In this document: one piece after another, positions 43,343-52,086 of the stretch | Numbering within the stretch: position 1 is the first letter of the stretch | Layout: each line of letters begins with the position of its first letter | Assembly: GCA_040414485.1 (NCBI GenBank) | Contig: JBEDUK010000056.1 | Span: 1-64,000, forward strand | Reading direction: 5' to 3' | DNA length: 64,000 bases | Source: JBEDUK01 sp040414485 | GTDB taxonomy: Bacteria > Actinomycetota > UBA4738 | The notes under the pieces: model-generated | Database searches by the model: none | Told to the model about the DNA's origin: nothing | The model's input: the letters and a program-made list of their open reading frames with translations, nothing else | Position numbers and translations under genes: made by a program

Positions 43343-44557
43343 ATGAAACTGCGCCGGATTATTGCGCTGGGAGCCGCGGCGGTAAGCGCACTCTTGATCG
43401 CGACCTCTTGTCACAACGCACCGAACATCATCGGGCCGAGGGCTGTACGCATCCATGGACCCATTCACACCGCCGGAGGCAGGATCATTGACTCCACCGG
43501 TCACGTGGTCCCATTCAATGGCGTCAACGTCCGCAACTTCGTGTCCGACGTGGGAAGCACACGATGCGTACCCCCACGCCCGTCAGAGGTCGCCGCAAAC
43601 TTGGCGGCGTGGGGCTTCAACTCCGTGCGCCTCCCGTTGGCGTGGTCGAACATCGAACCGCAGCCACCAGTGGTCCAGCCTGACGGCACCGTTGTGCACA
43701 GATGGAACGAGGCCTACCTGGCGAGCCTGGATGCCTTCATCAACGACGTCACTGGGCGCGGCCTTGCCGTGATTCTGGGCGGCATGCACTTCCGGTACAG
43801 CTTGGCTCCGAGGGGGGCGTGCCACGCAGCCTCGCAACCGTCCTGGGTGGATCCCGCCCCGAGCACGGATCCCACCGCCGCAGCGCAAGCGAGGTGCGAC
43901 TTCCTCAAAGGGACAACGGTGACCGGCCCGGCGGGCAACACCTGGGACGGATTCACGGCCGTTTGGACGATGCTTGCCAAGCGTTACGCCTCCAACCCCC
44001 AGGTCGTTGCCATCGACATGGTGAACGAACCCTTTCCCGCCAAGGTATGCCCACCCTCAGAGGAGCGGATCGGGGACCTCTATCAACAGATCGTCGCCGC
44101 GGTGAAGCAGGTCAACCCGTCGATGGCATTTGTCGCGGAGGACTCGCCGCCTCCGTTGGCTCTCGCGGGCACATTCGTTGTGAACCCGCCACTCCGACTG
44201 GACAATACGATCTATTCATATCACCTGTATCAACCCAACTGGCAGCCCAAGGGGGCTTCCGTCAACGCCGCATATTGGCAAAGAGCCAGAGTGTGGGGGG
44301 CACCGATGCTCGTCGGTGAGTTCAACGCATTCGGATATGCCGCGCACACGGCCGGGTCCGACCCGAACTGGGCAAGCGACACGACGGCTGCGCTGTCCAC
44401 CTGGCGACGCGAAGGAGTTAGCTGGATCGTTTCCTCGTACGCTGGCGGCAACCGTATCGTGGACAAGGGCGGAGCGCCGCGCCCGGACCTGATCAGCACG
44501 TTTCAGCAAGGATTCGTCTCGTCAGGCACTCGCGCTGGTGCTCCAAGTTCGGGATGA
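43343..44557 (+). CDS. GH5-family glycoside hydrolase, predicted lipoprotein
   Basis: 404-aa secreted (beta/alpha)8-barrel hydrolase of the cellulase family. The signal peptide MKLRRIIALGAAAVSALLIA ends at a lipobox-like ATSC with Cys23, suggesting anchoring to the membrane outer face. GFNSVRLPLAWSNIEP, IDMVNEPFP (acid/base Glu), IYSYHLYQPNW and MLVGEFNAFG (nucleophile Glu) are the GH5 landmarks. It may trim the polysaccharide made by this cluster, as cellulase-type proteins do in cellulose clusters. CGGAG precedes the ATG. Confidence 0.85.
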   Translation: MKLRRIIALGAAAVSALLIATSCHNAPNIIGPRAVRIHGPIHTAGGRIIDSTGHVVPFNGVNVRNFVSDVGSTRCVPPRPSEVAANLAAWGFNSVRLPLAWSNIEPQPPVVQPDGTVVHRWNEAYLASLDAFINDVTGRGLAVILGGMHFRYSLAPRGACHAASQPSWVDPAPSTDPTAAAQARCDFLKGTTVTGPAGNTWDGFTAVWTMLAKRYASNPQVVAIDMVNEPFPAKVCPPSEERIGDLYQQIVAAVKQVNPSMAFVAEDSPPPLALAGTFVVNPPLRLDNTIYSYHLYQPNWQPKGASVNAAYWQRARVWGAPMLVGEFNAFGYAAHTAGSDPNWASDTTAALSTWRREGVSWIVSSYAGGNRIVDKGGAPRPDLISTFQQGFVSSGTRAGAPSSG

Positions 44558-44662
44558 GGCGGCCAGCCGATCATCTACAAGCGCACGGCGCGACCAGCAT
44601 TGTCGGGGCCAAACACGGCTGCGAATTGGAGTGCCGCGGGGGGCCTCGAACGCATGAAGCGG

Positions 44663-46216
44663 CTAGGGCCCGCTTCGCAGCGTTCGGGGGGTCAGCCGCC
44701 GACCTCCATTGACCGCCTCAGGCGCTGCGCCGCCGTTCACGATCGGCCCGGTGGCTCCGACAAGCTCGGCTCGGTCGGATCTACTGAACCCCGCGACGTG
44801 GTGTTCGCGCGCCGCAAGCATCTTCGCTGCATGGACCAACCCCAGGAAGATCCACGGCCACATGTACAGGGTGTCGTCGGTCCCGGCGTACGCCACGATG
44901 AGCACGAAGAACCCGAACGTAAGCGCTCGCACAACCGGGCCGAGTGATCCCTGGGAAACCCGCACGGTGCGGTCCGGCCAGACGATCAGCAGAATCGCGC
45001 CACCGAACAGCAGCAGTCCGATGGTGCCTGACTCATAGAGCGCCCGCAGCCAGAGGTCACCGATGTAGTTGGACTTCACCTCCTGCGGGTGCCGCATTCC
45101 GTATGTGTTGGCACCCAGGCCGATCAGAGGCGAATCGGGGATATCGCCCATCGCCGTACGGAATTCGTGCGCCCGCGCGCGGCTCGTAGTCGAGCTGGTG
45201 TTCACCAGATCGCCGAGCTTGCCCTTGACCCCTCCGACCAATGAGGTGCCGTTCTGCACATCGCTTCCCGAGACCGAGCCTGCGAAGAGGTAACTCGCCG
45301 CAAGCAGCACGAGCACTCCGCCCAAGAGGATCCCCCCGGTTCTGCCGACTCGCGCCGGAGACCGGCTCCGTCGAGTCAACAACATCGCGGCGAAGATGCC
45401 GAGGACGAACCCAATCCACGCCGCGCGAGCGAGGCCCAGAAGCATCGCCACGGTACAAACCAGGAAACCAAACCCCGCGAGGCGCGAGCTCATCAACTGG
45501 TTCGGCTCGCGCCACAGAACGAAGAAGGCAACCGCTCCGGCGGCGGACGTCGAGGCGAAGATGTCGTGCTCGAAAGACACGCCGAACACTCCGGGTCCGA
45601 ATGCGCTCTTCGTGCTGATGCCGATGTTGGTGTGGATCGCGAAATGCGCCGCAGCAGCCAACAGACCGAACAGGGCATTGGCGAGAACGACCATGAGGAA
45701 AACGAACGCCGCCTTCTTCAGCCGCGTGGCATCGGCCACCGACGCATAGACAGCGTAGTAGGCCACCAGCCCGAAGGCGATGAGGCCCAGCGTCGGCAGA
45801 CTGTTGCTCAGATGTGGCGAGTACAGAAACGTGCTGGCGGTCAGAACCGCGAAGTAGCCGAGCAGCATGTACTCGGGCGATCGCCATCGGTTCCGGAGCA
45901 GAGGATTCGTCATCACGTAGCTGCGAAACACGAATGGCACCACGACCAGCATGGCCGGCCGAAGCGTGAGCGCGCCGACCTTGATCCCGTTCAGGGTCGC
46001 GCCACTGACCCCGATGTTGCCTGATTGGGCGATCGAGAGGCAGGACAGCAGCACGAAAAGGACGTCCCAGGACAACAGGAAAAGGAGGACGGTCATGGCG
46101 AGGCCGACAGCCAACAATGGTGAGACACCTGCGAGCAGGCCACCGGCGAGCCCGCCGGCGGCTCCGGGCAGATAGTAGGTGACGTCGCGTTGCCGGCGAC
46201 TCGCCCGCGAACTCAC
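44663..46216 (-). CDS. O-antigen ligase/polymerase family membrane protein (Wzy-like)
   Basis: 517-aa polytopic protein with about 12 hydrophobic helices and a large loop before the last ones. The Wzy_C-type segment shows SRARAHEFRTAMGDIPDSPL and IGLGANTYGMRHPQEVKSNY, a pattern of periplasmic loop residues typical of O-antigen ligases and polymerases. GTG at 46216 overlaps the stop of the upstream sulfatase-like gene. It likely polymerises or transfers the repeat unit outside the membrane. Confidence 0.82.
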   Translation of the reverse strand: MSSRASRRQRDVTYYLPGAAGGLAGGLLAGVSPLLAVGLAMTVLLFLLSWDVLFVLLSCLSIAQSGNIGVSGATLNGIKVGALTLRPAMLVVVPFVFRSYVMTNPLLRNRWRSPEYMLLGYFAVLTASTFLYSPHLSNSLPTLGLIAFGLVAYYAVYASVADATRLKKAAFVFLMVVLANALFGLLAAAAHFAIHTNIGISTKSAFGPGVFGVSFEHDIFASTSAAGAVAFFVLWREPNQLMSSRLAGFGFLVCTVAMLLGLARAAWIGFVLGIFAAMLLTRRSRSPARVGRTGGILLGGVLVLLAASYLFAGSVSGSDVQNGTSLVGGVKGKLGDLVNTSSTTSRARAHEFRTAMGDIPDSPLIGLGANTYGMRHPQEVKSNYIGDLWLRALYESGTIGLLLFGGAILLIVWPDRTVRVSQGSLGPVVRALTFGFFVLIVAYAGTDDTLYMWPWIFLGLVHAAKMLAAREHHVAGFSRSDRAELVGATGPIVNGGAAPEAVNGGRRLTPRTLRSGP

Positions 46217-47544
46217 TCGATGTACCCCAGCTGACGAAGGTGCTCCAGGACCTCAGGTTCGGTCTCGATCTGCTCGCCGAGGACAGCCTCATCGGTCGGC
46301 AGGTACTCGCTCAGCGCAGCAGCGGCGCCAGGGTCTTCCAGGACACCGGCCTCCATTCGGTTCGTCCCCAGCCGAAACAGCCGCTCATACCGGTCACCGG
46401 GCGCGCACAGCAGCTTCTGGTTCCCTCGTATCACGGCAACCTTCTCATGGCCGTACGCGATCGCCTCCGCAAGGATCGCCCGGTCCTCAACAGGTCCCAG
46501 GAACGACCGGCCATCTCCCGCCGGAATGTCGACCCCTGCGGCATCACCCAGCGTCGCGTGGAGGTCGACGAGCGAGACGTTTCCGCCCACCTCCTGTGCC
46601 GGCACATCCGGCCCCACGACGATCATGGGGATCAACAGATGCACCTGAAAGAGATTGTGTCCGTGGCCCGTCCCGGCAATGTTGCGCGGATCGAAGAAGT
46701 TCGCGCACTCCTCGTCCCTGTGCTCCCAGAACTCTTCGCCGTGGTCGGATGTAACCGCCACCACCGTCCGCTCGAGCGCCCCCAGGGTCCGCAGTCCCCC
46801 CCAGAGATCTCCAAGCGCGGCGTCGACCGACCGGAGCGCAGCATCATAGAGGCGAACACGCCCCTCGCGGTACCGCTCGAAGCCCGGATCGTCCACACGA
46901 TCGTTCCGTGACGTGTACGCCCACCGTCGGTAGGCCCTTCCGCGTGGGACCCGTCCGAACGAATTGCGAAATGAGCGCCGCACATCCAGAGGCTCATGCG
47001 CGTCGCCGAGATGGAGCCAAAGCAGGTACGGTCCGTCCTGTTCTCGTATCCACCGAAGGGCGCGTCGGACGATGGAGTGCGCTGGCCGTTCCAGGAGCTC
47101 CTGACGCTGATACCGCCCACGGATCGGAAGGCTTGCGTTCCAAACTGCGATCATCGCCATCGTCCGGTAGCCAACGCTGGAGAGTCGTTCGGGGAGCGTC
47201 ATCACGTCGGCAGGGAGCACCGTGGGGAGGCTCTCCTTGCTGAGGTTCTTCGGATCCCCGACGATCACGCCGCCTCCGTGCCGGTGGGGATAGAGCCCCG
47301 TGTGGAGGGAGGCAACGGCCGGGCAGGTCCAAGACGACACGCTGTGCGCCGACGTGCAGTGGGTGGCCTGAGGAAGCAATGAGTTGAGGAACGGGGTTGT
47401 CTCGCGCCCATAGCCGTAGGCGGACAAGCGGTCCCGCCGCATGCAGTCGACCGTCACCAGGATCAGGTTCGGCCGTCTGGATGCTCCGTTGAGCGCACGC
47501 GCGAAGGCGGAGGAGGTGCCCGCAGTGGGCGAGGAGCGGTCCAT
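46213..47544 (-). CDS. Sulfatase-like alkaline phosphatase superfamily protein (SL1)
   Basis: 443 aa from the ATG at 47544. Metal-site elements are LILVTVDCMRRDRLSAYGYG near the N-terminus and VVAVTSDHGEEFWEH later. Where classical sulfatases have C-x-P-S-R, this has SWTCPAVASLHTG: the residue aligned with the formylglycine cysteine is Thr, the Cys is one position later and the Arg is missing. No signal peptide or membrane helix is seen. It ends EHLRQLGYIE. A phospho-hydrolase or transferase is more likely than a sulfatase. A -10 box lies 8 bases before the start. Confidence 0.75.
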   Translation of the reverse strand: MDRSSPTAGTSSAFARALNGASRRPNLILVTVDCMRRDRLSAYGYGRETTPFLNSLLPQATHCTSAHSVSSWTCPAVASLHTGLYPHRHGGGVIVGDPKNLSKESLPTVLPADVMTLPERLSSVGYRTMAMIAVWNASLPIRGRYQRQELLERPAHSIVRRALRWIREQDGPYLLWLHLGDAHEPLDVRRSFRNSFGRVPRGRAYRRWAYTSRNDRVDDPGFERYREGRVRLYDAALRSVDAALGDLWGGLRTLGALERTVVAVTSDHGEEFWEHRDEECANFFDPRNIAGTGHGHNLFQVHLLIPMIVVGPDVPAQEVGGNVSLVDLHATLGDAAGVDIPAGDGRSFLGPVEDRAILAEAIAYGHEKVAVIRGNQKLLCAPGDRYERLFRLGTNRMEAGVLEDPGAAAALSEYLPTDEAVLGEQIETEPEVLEHLRQLGYIE

Positions 47545-47552
47545 GGCGGCAC

Positions 47553-47558
47553 AGTCTA
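47553..47558 (-). promoter_or_regulatory. -10 box of a leaderless promoter for SL1
   Basis: TAGACT on the minus strand, 8 bases before the ATG at 47544, with no ribosome-binding site in between. Confidence 0.5.
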
Positions 47559-47603
47559 TCGTCGCCGAAGGTGCCACGCCCGGGTCGCGGCTGTGCCATC
47601 ACC

Positions 47604-47609
47604 TATACT
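47604..47609 (+). promoter_or_regulatory. -10 box of a leaderless promoter for the type I phosphodiesterase-like gene
   Basis: TATACT, 7 bases before the ATG at 47617 and with no ribosome-binding site in between. Together with the -10 at 47553-47558 it makes a divergent pair of leaderless starts only 72 bases apart. Confidence 0.55.
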
Positions 47610-47616
47610 CCGGCCC

Positions 47617-49242
47617 ATGACTCGCGCCCTCGTCGTCGGGTTCGACGGCGCCTTGCTCCACCTGTGCGATCGCTTCATCGCGGAAGGCCGAATGCCGACG
47701 TTGGCTTCCATTGGCGAGAGCGGCGCATCCGGGGAGCTGTTGTCCGTGAATCCGTACAACAGTGCCGTCGCGTGGTCGTCGCTGATGACTGGGACGAATC
47801 CGGGTCGTCACGGCGTGTATGACTTCGTGCTTCCGCTCAATGGCGATTACGGATACCGGGTCGCCACGCGCCGCGACCGACGGGTCCCGGCATTGTGGAA
47901 TCGCGTCAGTGAAGCCGGCGGCCGAGTGGCGGTCGTCAACATTCCGATGACGTTCCCGGCGGAGCCCGTCAACGGGGTCATGGTCTCCGGGATGGATGCG
48001 CCCGGCCTCGACTCCCGCGCCGTTCACCCCTCCTCGCACCTCGCCGAGCTGCGACGCAGCAGCCCCGACTACCGGATCGTGTCGAAGGCCGCCCGGGACG
48101 CTGCCGCTGGAAATTTCGAAGCGGCCGAACGAGAGCTCGACCAGGTGATGCGCGCCCGCGCACGGTACGTGAGCTCCCTGATCAGCAATCGAGACTTCGA
48201 TCTCGTCATCGTGAATCTGGAGGCGACCGACGGCGCACACCACTTCTTCTGGCAGCACCACGACCCGTCGCACCCGAGGCACGATCCCGCGCTCGCGTCG
48301 AAGTTCGGAGACACGATCGGCCGCGTGTACTCGGCCGCGGACGAAGAGCTCGGGAGGCTGATCGAATCGTACGATCCCGACACCGTGTTCGTCCTCTCCG
48401 ACCATGGCGGTGTCGGAACCTCGGATTGGGTGGTGTTCATGAACGATTGGCTCTTGCGAATCGGCATGCTCGCCCTTGACCCCAAGCCGGTCGCGTCGGT
48501 AGGGCAGCGTCTCTATGGGGAGGCGAAGAACCGCCTGTCCGTTCCCGCTCGTCAGGCGCTCAGACCCATCTTCGGCAAGGTGCTCCAGAAGGCGAAGAAG
48601 GCCGCCTTGTACGGGGACTTCAACTGGTCGATGTCAAGCGCCTATGCATTGATGCAACCGGCCGTCTGGCTCAACATGCGCGGACGCGAGCCGGCGGGCA
48701 CGGTCACGGACAACGAAGCGGGTCAGGTCAGGGCCGACATCATCGGCGCCGCTGCCGAGCTCCGCCTGCCGGATGGGATCAGAGTCTTCGACGATGCCAC
48801 GCCAGGCGACTCCCTCTATGTTGGTGACGCGCCGCACAGTCCCGACGTCATCTTCGAGCTCGCAGCAGGAATGCACATCCGATCGCGAAACACCATGGCT
48901 CGACCGACACACCTGGGCCGGCTGACCGAGCTCGGCACGTATCTGCCCTCGGGCGTGCATTCTCCGCGGGGGATGATCTCGGCCGCTGGGCGCGGGATCG
49001 TGCGACGAGGTCGCGTCGGACCTGGGCACATCTATCAGGTCACCCCTTCGATTCTGGAAATCCTGGGAATCCCGGCTCCAGCGCTTGACGGCCGCCCGTT
49101 CGACTTCGTCGAGCCACCGCCTCAGCCTCACGGCGTTGCACCGGCGGTGGTCACGAGCGATGCGGCACAAGAGGCATATCTGAACGAAGAGGAGGAGGCC
49201 GAGGTTCTGGACCGCCTCCGCGGATTGGGGTACGTGGACTAG
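47617..49242 (+). CDS. Type I phosphodiesterase/nucleotide pyrophosphatase-like protein
   Basis: 541-aa alkaline-phosphatase-superfamily protein. The opening RALVVGFDGALLHLCDRF supplies the first metal aspartate, NLEATDGAHHFFWQHHDP and VFVLSDHGGVG the others. The nucleophile region is NSAVAWSSLMTGTNPGRHG, with Ser at the place of the usual Thr. There is no signal peptide. The end LDRLRGLGYVD matches the tail shared by the sulfatase-like proteins here. Similar actinobacterial and archaeal proteins are annotated as phosphodiesterases without a known substrate. Confidence 0.8.
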   Translation: MTRALVVGFDGALLHLCDRFIAEGRMPTLASIGESGASGELLSVNPYNSAVAWSSLMTGTNPGRHGVYDFVLPLNGDYGYRVATRRDRRVPALWNRVSEAGGRVAVVNIPMTFPAEPVNGVMVSGMDAPGLDSRAVHPSSHLAELRRSSPDYRIVSKAARDAAAGNFEAAERELDQVMRARARYVSSLISNRDFDLVIVNLEATDGAHHFFWQHHDPSHPRHDPALASKFGDTIGRVYSAADEELGRLIESYDPDTVFVLSDHGGVGTSDWVVFMNDWLLRIGMLALDPKPVASVGQRLYGEAKNRLSVPARQALRPIFGKVLQKAKKAALYGDFNWSMSSAYALMQPAVWLNMRGREPAGTVTDNEAGQVRADIIGAAAELRLPDGIRVFDDATPGDSLYVGDAPHSPDVIFELAAGMHIRSRNTMARPTHLGRLTELGTYLPSGVHSPRGMISAAGRGIVRRGRVGPGHIYQVTPSILEILGIPAPALDGRPFDFVEPPPQPHGVAPAVVTSDAAQEAYLNEEEEAEVLDRLRGLGYVD

Positions 49243-49248
49243 CACGAC

Positions 49249-50628
49249 CTAGTCGATGTATCCGAGTTCCCTCAGATGGGCGGCGATCTCCAGGTCCGCC
49301 GCCTCACCCACTTCATGCGTCGGCTGCGTGCCTCTCCTGGCCAGCCATGCGTCCCGAAGCGGGCGGAAGCGTTCCAGATCCCCGCTGCGACCCCCTGACA
49401 GGTTGTTGCATTCCTGCGGGTCGGTTGACAGATCGTAGAGATATTCTCGACCCGTTTCGAGCGCGACATACTTCGTACCACCATCGTGGATGGCAACGCC
49501 CGCATTCTGGATCAATGGGGGCAAGTTGTTCGCTTTCCCCGTTGCCTCCAGCTCCGCCAGTGTCTCGGGAGAGATCCTGCGAGCCGTGGACTCGTACTCG
49601 CTGATGCAGGGTCCGGTTGTCAGCACGTTCTCCGCATCGCCGTCGGCCACGCCTCGCAACCATGCGGCCAGGCTTCGCGTTGAAACGGTGTCTTCGACCC
49701 AACCCGGCCCGATATTCAATCGATAGCCCCAGATGACCAGCGGGACGTGCAGGAGCGTCTCGTGAAGCGAGGACGTGTGTCCGAACAACCCGTGGTCCCC
49801 GATGTTCTCGCCGTGGTCAGAAGTGAACACGACGACACATGGGCGCCCCCGTTCCTCGACGGCATCCACGATCTGCCCCAGCAAAGAATCCTCATAGCGC
49901 GCGCTGTGCCAGTACAGCGACCTGAACGTCTGGACGAATTCCTGGGAACATTCCTCAAGCCCAAGCGAATAGCGAAGGAAACGTGAGCCGGATACCTCGA
50001 AGGTCTTGCGGCGCTTCCAAGGCGGGAACGGATAGAACGGCCTGGGTGGGTTGTACGGCGTGTGAACCTCCATGAGGTTCAGGAAGGCGAACAACGGACG
50101 CGGATCGCTCGACCCGGCGCGGCGCGCGAAGGCGGCCACGGTTGCCTGGCCGCCACGGTCGATCTTGCCTGCCAGCCGGCCGAGCTTGCGCAGATACTTG
50201 CTCACGGCTCCGCTGGGGAGGCGTACGCGGTCGCTCATCTCATGGAATTCGGCGAATCCCCGCTCAAAACCGCCCCATTTGCTGACCCATGCGTTGCAGC
50301 TCGCGGCCCAGGTCGCGTAGCCGCGCAATCCAAGCACCTCCGGCAGCCAATCCCCCTCCAAGTTCCGCAGGGCCCTCGCCGGCGACGTGGGCTTCGAGCC
50401 CGACCACTCCACGCATTCGTTGTGGATGCCGTGCTCGGTGGGGAGTTGGCCGGACATCATTGACACGGTGGACGGCAGCGTCCATGGCGCAGCCGAGATC
50501 GCGTTTCGATAGGCCACTCCTTCGCGACATGCGCGTTGAAGGCTCGGCGATGGAAACGGCCCTCCCCAGGGTTTGAATGCGTCGGCACGCGCCGTATCGC
50601 AGATGACGAGCACGATGTCGGGCGTCAT
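49249..50628 (-). CDS. Sulfatase-like alkaline phosphatase superfamily protein (SL2)
   Basis: 459 aa. It begins MTPDIVLVICDTARADAFKP without signal peptide, carries VVFTSDHGENIGDHGLFGHT and has APWTLPSTVSMMSGQLPTEH at the nucleophile, so Thr replaces the formylglycine Cys and the Arg is absent. Later motifs CISEYESTARR and the end LRELGYID are shared with SL3 and SL4. The ATG at 50628 has TAGGAG upstream, whose TAG ends small ORF B. It is convergent with the phosphodiesterase gene (6-base gap). Confidence 0.78.
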   Translation of the reverse strand: MTPDIVLVICDTARADAFKPWGGPFPSPSLQRACREGVAYRNAISAAPWTLPSTVSMMSGQLPTEHGIHNECVEWSGSKPTSPARALRNLEGDWLPEVLGLRGYATWAASCNAWVSKWGGFERGFAEFHEMSDRVRLPSGAVSKYLRKLGRLAGKIDRGGQATVAAFARRAGSSDPRPLFAFLNLMEVHTPYNPPRPFYPFPPWKRRKTFEVSGSRFLRYSLGLEECSQEFVQTFRSLYWHSARYEDSLLGQIVDAVEERGRPCVVVFTSDHGENIGDHGLFGHTSSLHETLLHVPLVIWGYRLNIGPGWVEDTVSTRSLAAWLRGVADGDAENVLTTGPCISEYESTARRISPETLAELEATGKANNLPPLIQNAGVAIHDGGTKYVALETGREYLYDLSTDPQECNNLSGGRSGDLERFRPLRDAWLARRGTQPTHEVGEAADLEIAAHLRELGYID

Positions 50629-50937
50629 GAGTTGCTCCTACGCCGAGCGGCCCATCGGGCGGTCGATGGCAAGCACAACGGCGCGCTCGGCGAGCTTGAT
50701 CCCGGTGGCCCGATCTGGGTCGCGGCCATGTCGGTACTCCATCTGGCAGTGCACATCCATTGCGGTGACTCCCGGTGATAACCCCTTGTGAACCATGACC
50801 AACCCACCGACTTATGAGGCCACCGGCGGATACACCACATCCGGTGAGGGACCTGTCCCCGCCGGCCCGATCGACCCCGGGGCAACCCGAACGTCCGGCA
50901 TCACCCTGGCGCTGAGATGAAGTATAGAGTGGGGCGC
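50629..50937 (-). promoter_or_regulatory. Duplicated leader element, copy B
   Basis: On the minus strand it begins GCGCCCCACTC, TATACT (50921-50926) and TCATCTCAGCGCC, matching copy A at 34478. It continues with a TATCCGCCGGTGG segment, ATCACCGGGAGTCACC, small ORF B and the TAGGAG ribosome-binding site of SL2. Predicted transcription start is near 50913, so the leader is about 285 bases. Confidence 0.6.
50638..50760 (-). CDS. Small leader ORF B (40 aa), homologous to small ORF A
   Basis: ATG at 50760 preceded by GGGAGT; stop TAG at 50638-50640. The protein begins MDVHCQMEYRHGRD, has the core DRATGIKLAERAVVLAID and ends RPMGRSA. Core and ending match small ORF A with synonymous and conservative changes. 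The stop codon forms part of the SL2 ribosome-binding site. No known family recognised; a leader peptide or small regulatory protein are both possible. Confidence 0.55.
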   Translation of the reverse strand: MDVHCQMEYRHGRDPDRATGIKLAERAVVLAIDRPMGRSA

Positions 50938-51219
50938 CGGGGTCCTTCCATGTTGCCTGGCCTCTCGGCAACCAACTGAAGCCAGAGAGCGCCGTCCTCG
51001 CCAAGCCTTCGTCCGGCGGTGGAGGATCCTCCTGGGCCATGAGCAACGCTCGCGGGCCGCGCTGAGCTTGGGCGCTCGACGGCGACAGACGACCTCCGTG
51101 CCAGCTCTGGGCGCACGTGCGCCGCTTCTGGCCAACCTTGGCTCAGCTACAGATCCCGAGGGCCCACGGGACCTGCTCCTCCCCAAGTGGGCGGCGGATC
51201 CTATGGTAGCTTGAGCCCC
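50938..51219. other. Intergenic region between leader copy B and ST2
   Basis: 282 bases without a recognisable gene. A -10 box for ST2 lies at its right end; no further structure was seen. Confidence 0.5.
51207..51212 (+). promoter_or_regulatory. -10 box of a leaderless promoter for ST2
   Basis: TAGCTT, 7 bases before the ATG at 51220; no ribosome-binding site between them. TATGGT five bases earlier is a second possibility. Confidence 0.4.
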
Positions 51220-52086
51220 ATGAGGCCGTGGGACCAGGCGCGTATTCGCGCGCGGATCGTTGCCGTTCGGGGACGCACATTGTCCTCGCTACTGACCCAT
51301 CGTGTGGGCCTGCTGCCCGACTACGCCATTATCGGCACGCAACGGGGAGGCACCACATCGCTGTTCCGCTACCTGGAGCGCCACCCGCTGCATGTGTCAC
51401 CAAGCGTGCGTAAAGAGACCCATTTCTTCGACCGTAATTTTGACAAGGGAGAGAATTGGTATCGCTCCCACTTCCCCACCCAGCGCGGCCGCCGCACCAT
51501 TGAGCGTCGGCTGGGAAGTCCGGTTGTCCTCGGAGAAGCGACGCCGGGATATCTGGCGCATCCCGCCGCCCCTCGCCGGATGGCCGCCGTGGCGCCCGAT
51601 GCGAAGCTCGTTCTGCTGCTGCGCAATCCGGTCGATAGGGCCTACTCACAGTATTGCTGGGACGCCAAGCGAGGTCGGACCACACTGTCATTCCGTGACG
51701 CCGTCCGTCGCGAGCTTGCTTCCAATGGCCGTCAAGCCGGCGCTGCTTCGACGGACCTGTCGGCAAAGGACGCTGTCGCCCCTGGCTATGTCAGCCGCGG
51801 GCACTATGCCGTTCAGCTGCAGCGCTGGTTGTTGTTCTTCGACCGTGATCAGATGCTGATCATTGCGAGCGAGGACTTCTTCGCCCAACCCCAGCGCACG
51901 CTGCTCCGTGTACAAGTCTTCCTGGGCCTGCCGGCGCGGAGTCTCGCAGCATACGATCAGCAGAACGCGACGGAGGCCCCTCCGATCGACCCGGAGACCC
52001 GCGGCGATCTCGCGGACCATTACGCGGAGCACAACCGCCGACTCTGCGACCTCTTGGGTCGCGACATGGGATGGAACGGACGCTGA
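51220..52086 (+). CDS. Sulfotransferase (heparan sulfotransferase-like, ST2)
   Basis: 288-aa PAPS-dependent enzyme of the carbohydrate sulfotransferase type. YAIIGTQRGGTTSLFRYLER is the 5'-phosphosulfate loop, KETHFFDRNFDKGENWYRSH follows as in NDST-like proteins, and LVLLLRNPVDRAYSQYCWD is the 3'-phosphate motif. Its last 16 bases overlap the SL3 start, so sulfotransferase and sulfatase-like protein are translated as a pair. This is the clearest candidate for sulfation of a polysaccharide. Confidence 0.9.
   Translation: MRPWDQARIRARIVAVRGRTLSSLLTHRVGLLPDYAIIGTQRGGTTSLFRYLERHPLHVSPSVRKETHFFDRNFDKGENWYRSHFPTQRGRRTIERRLGSPVVLGEATPGYLAHPAAPRRMAAVAPDAKLVLLLRNPVDRAYSQYCWDAKRGRTTLSFRDAVRRELASNGRQAGAASTDLSAKDAVAPGYVSRGHYAVQLQRWLLFFDRDQMLIIASEDFFAQPQRTLLRVQVFLGLPARSLAAYDQQNATEAPPIDPETRGDLADHYAEHNRRLCDLLGRDMGWNGR

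Noticed and set aside
46213..47544. Annotation of SL1 as a classical sulfatase because it contains a TCP motif
   Set aside because: The Cys is one position after the catalytic site when aligned on the following S-x-x-T/S-G, and the Arg of C-x-P-x-R is missing.
50812..51186. 124-aa minus-strand open frame between SL2 and ST2
   Set aside because: It runs through the duplicated leader in a different frame from the conserved small ORF and has shadow-like Arg/Ser/Pro composition.
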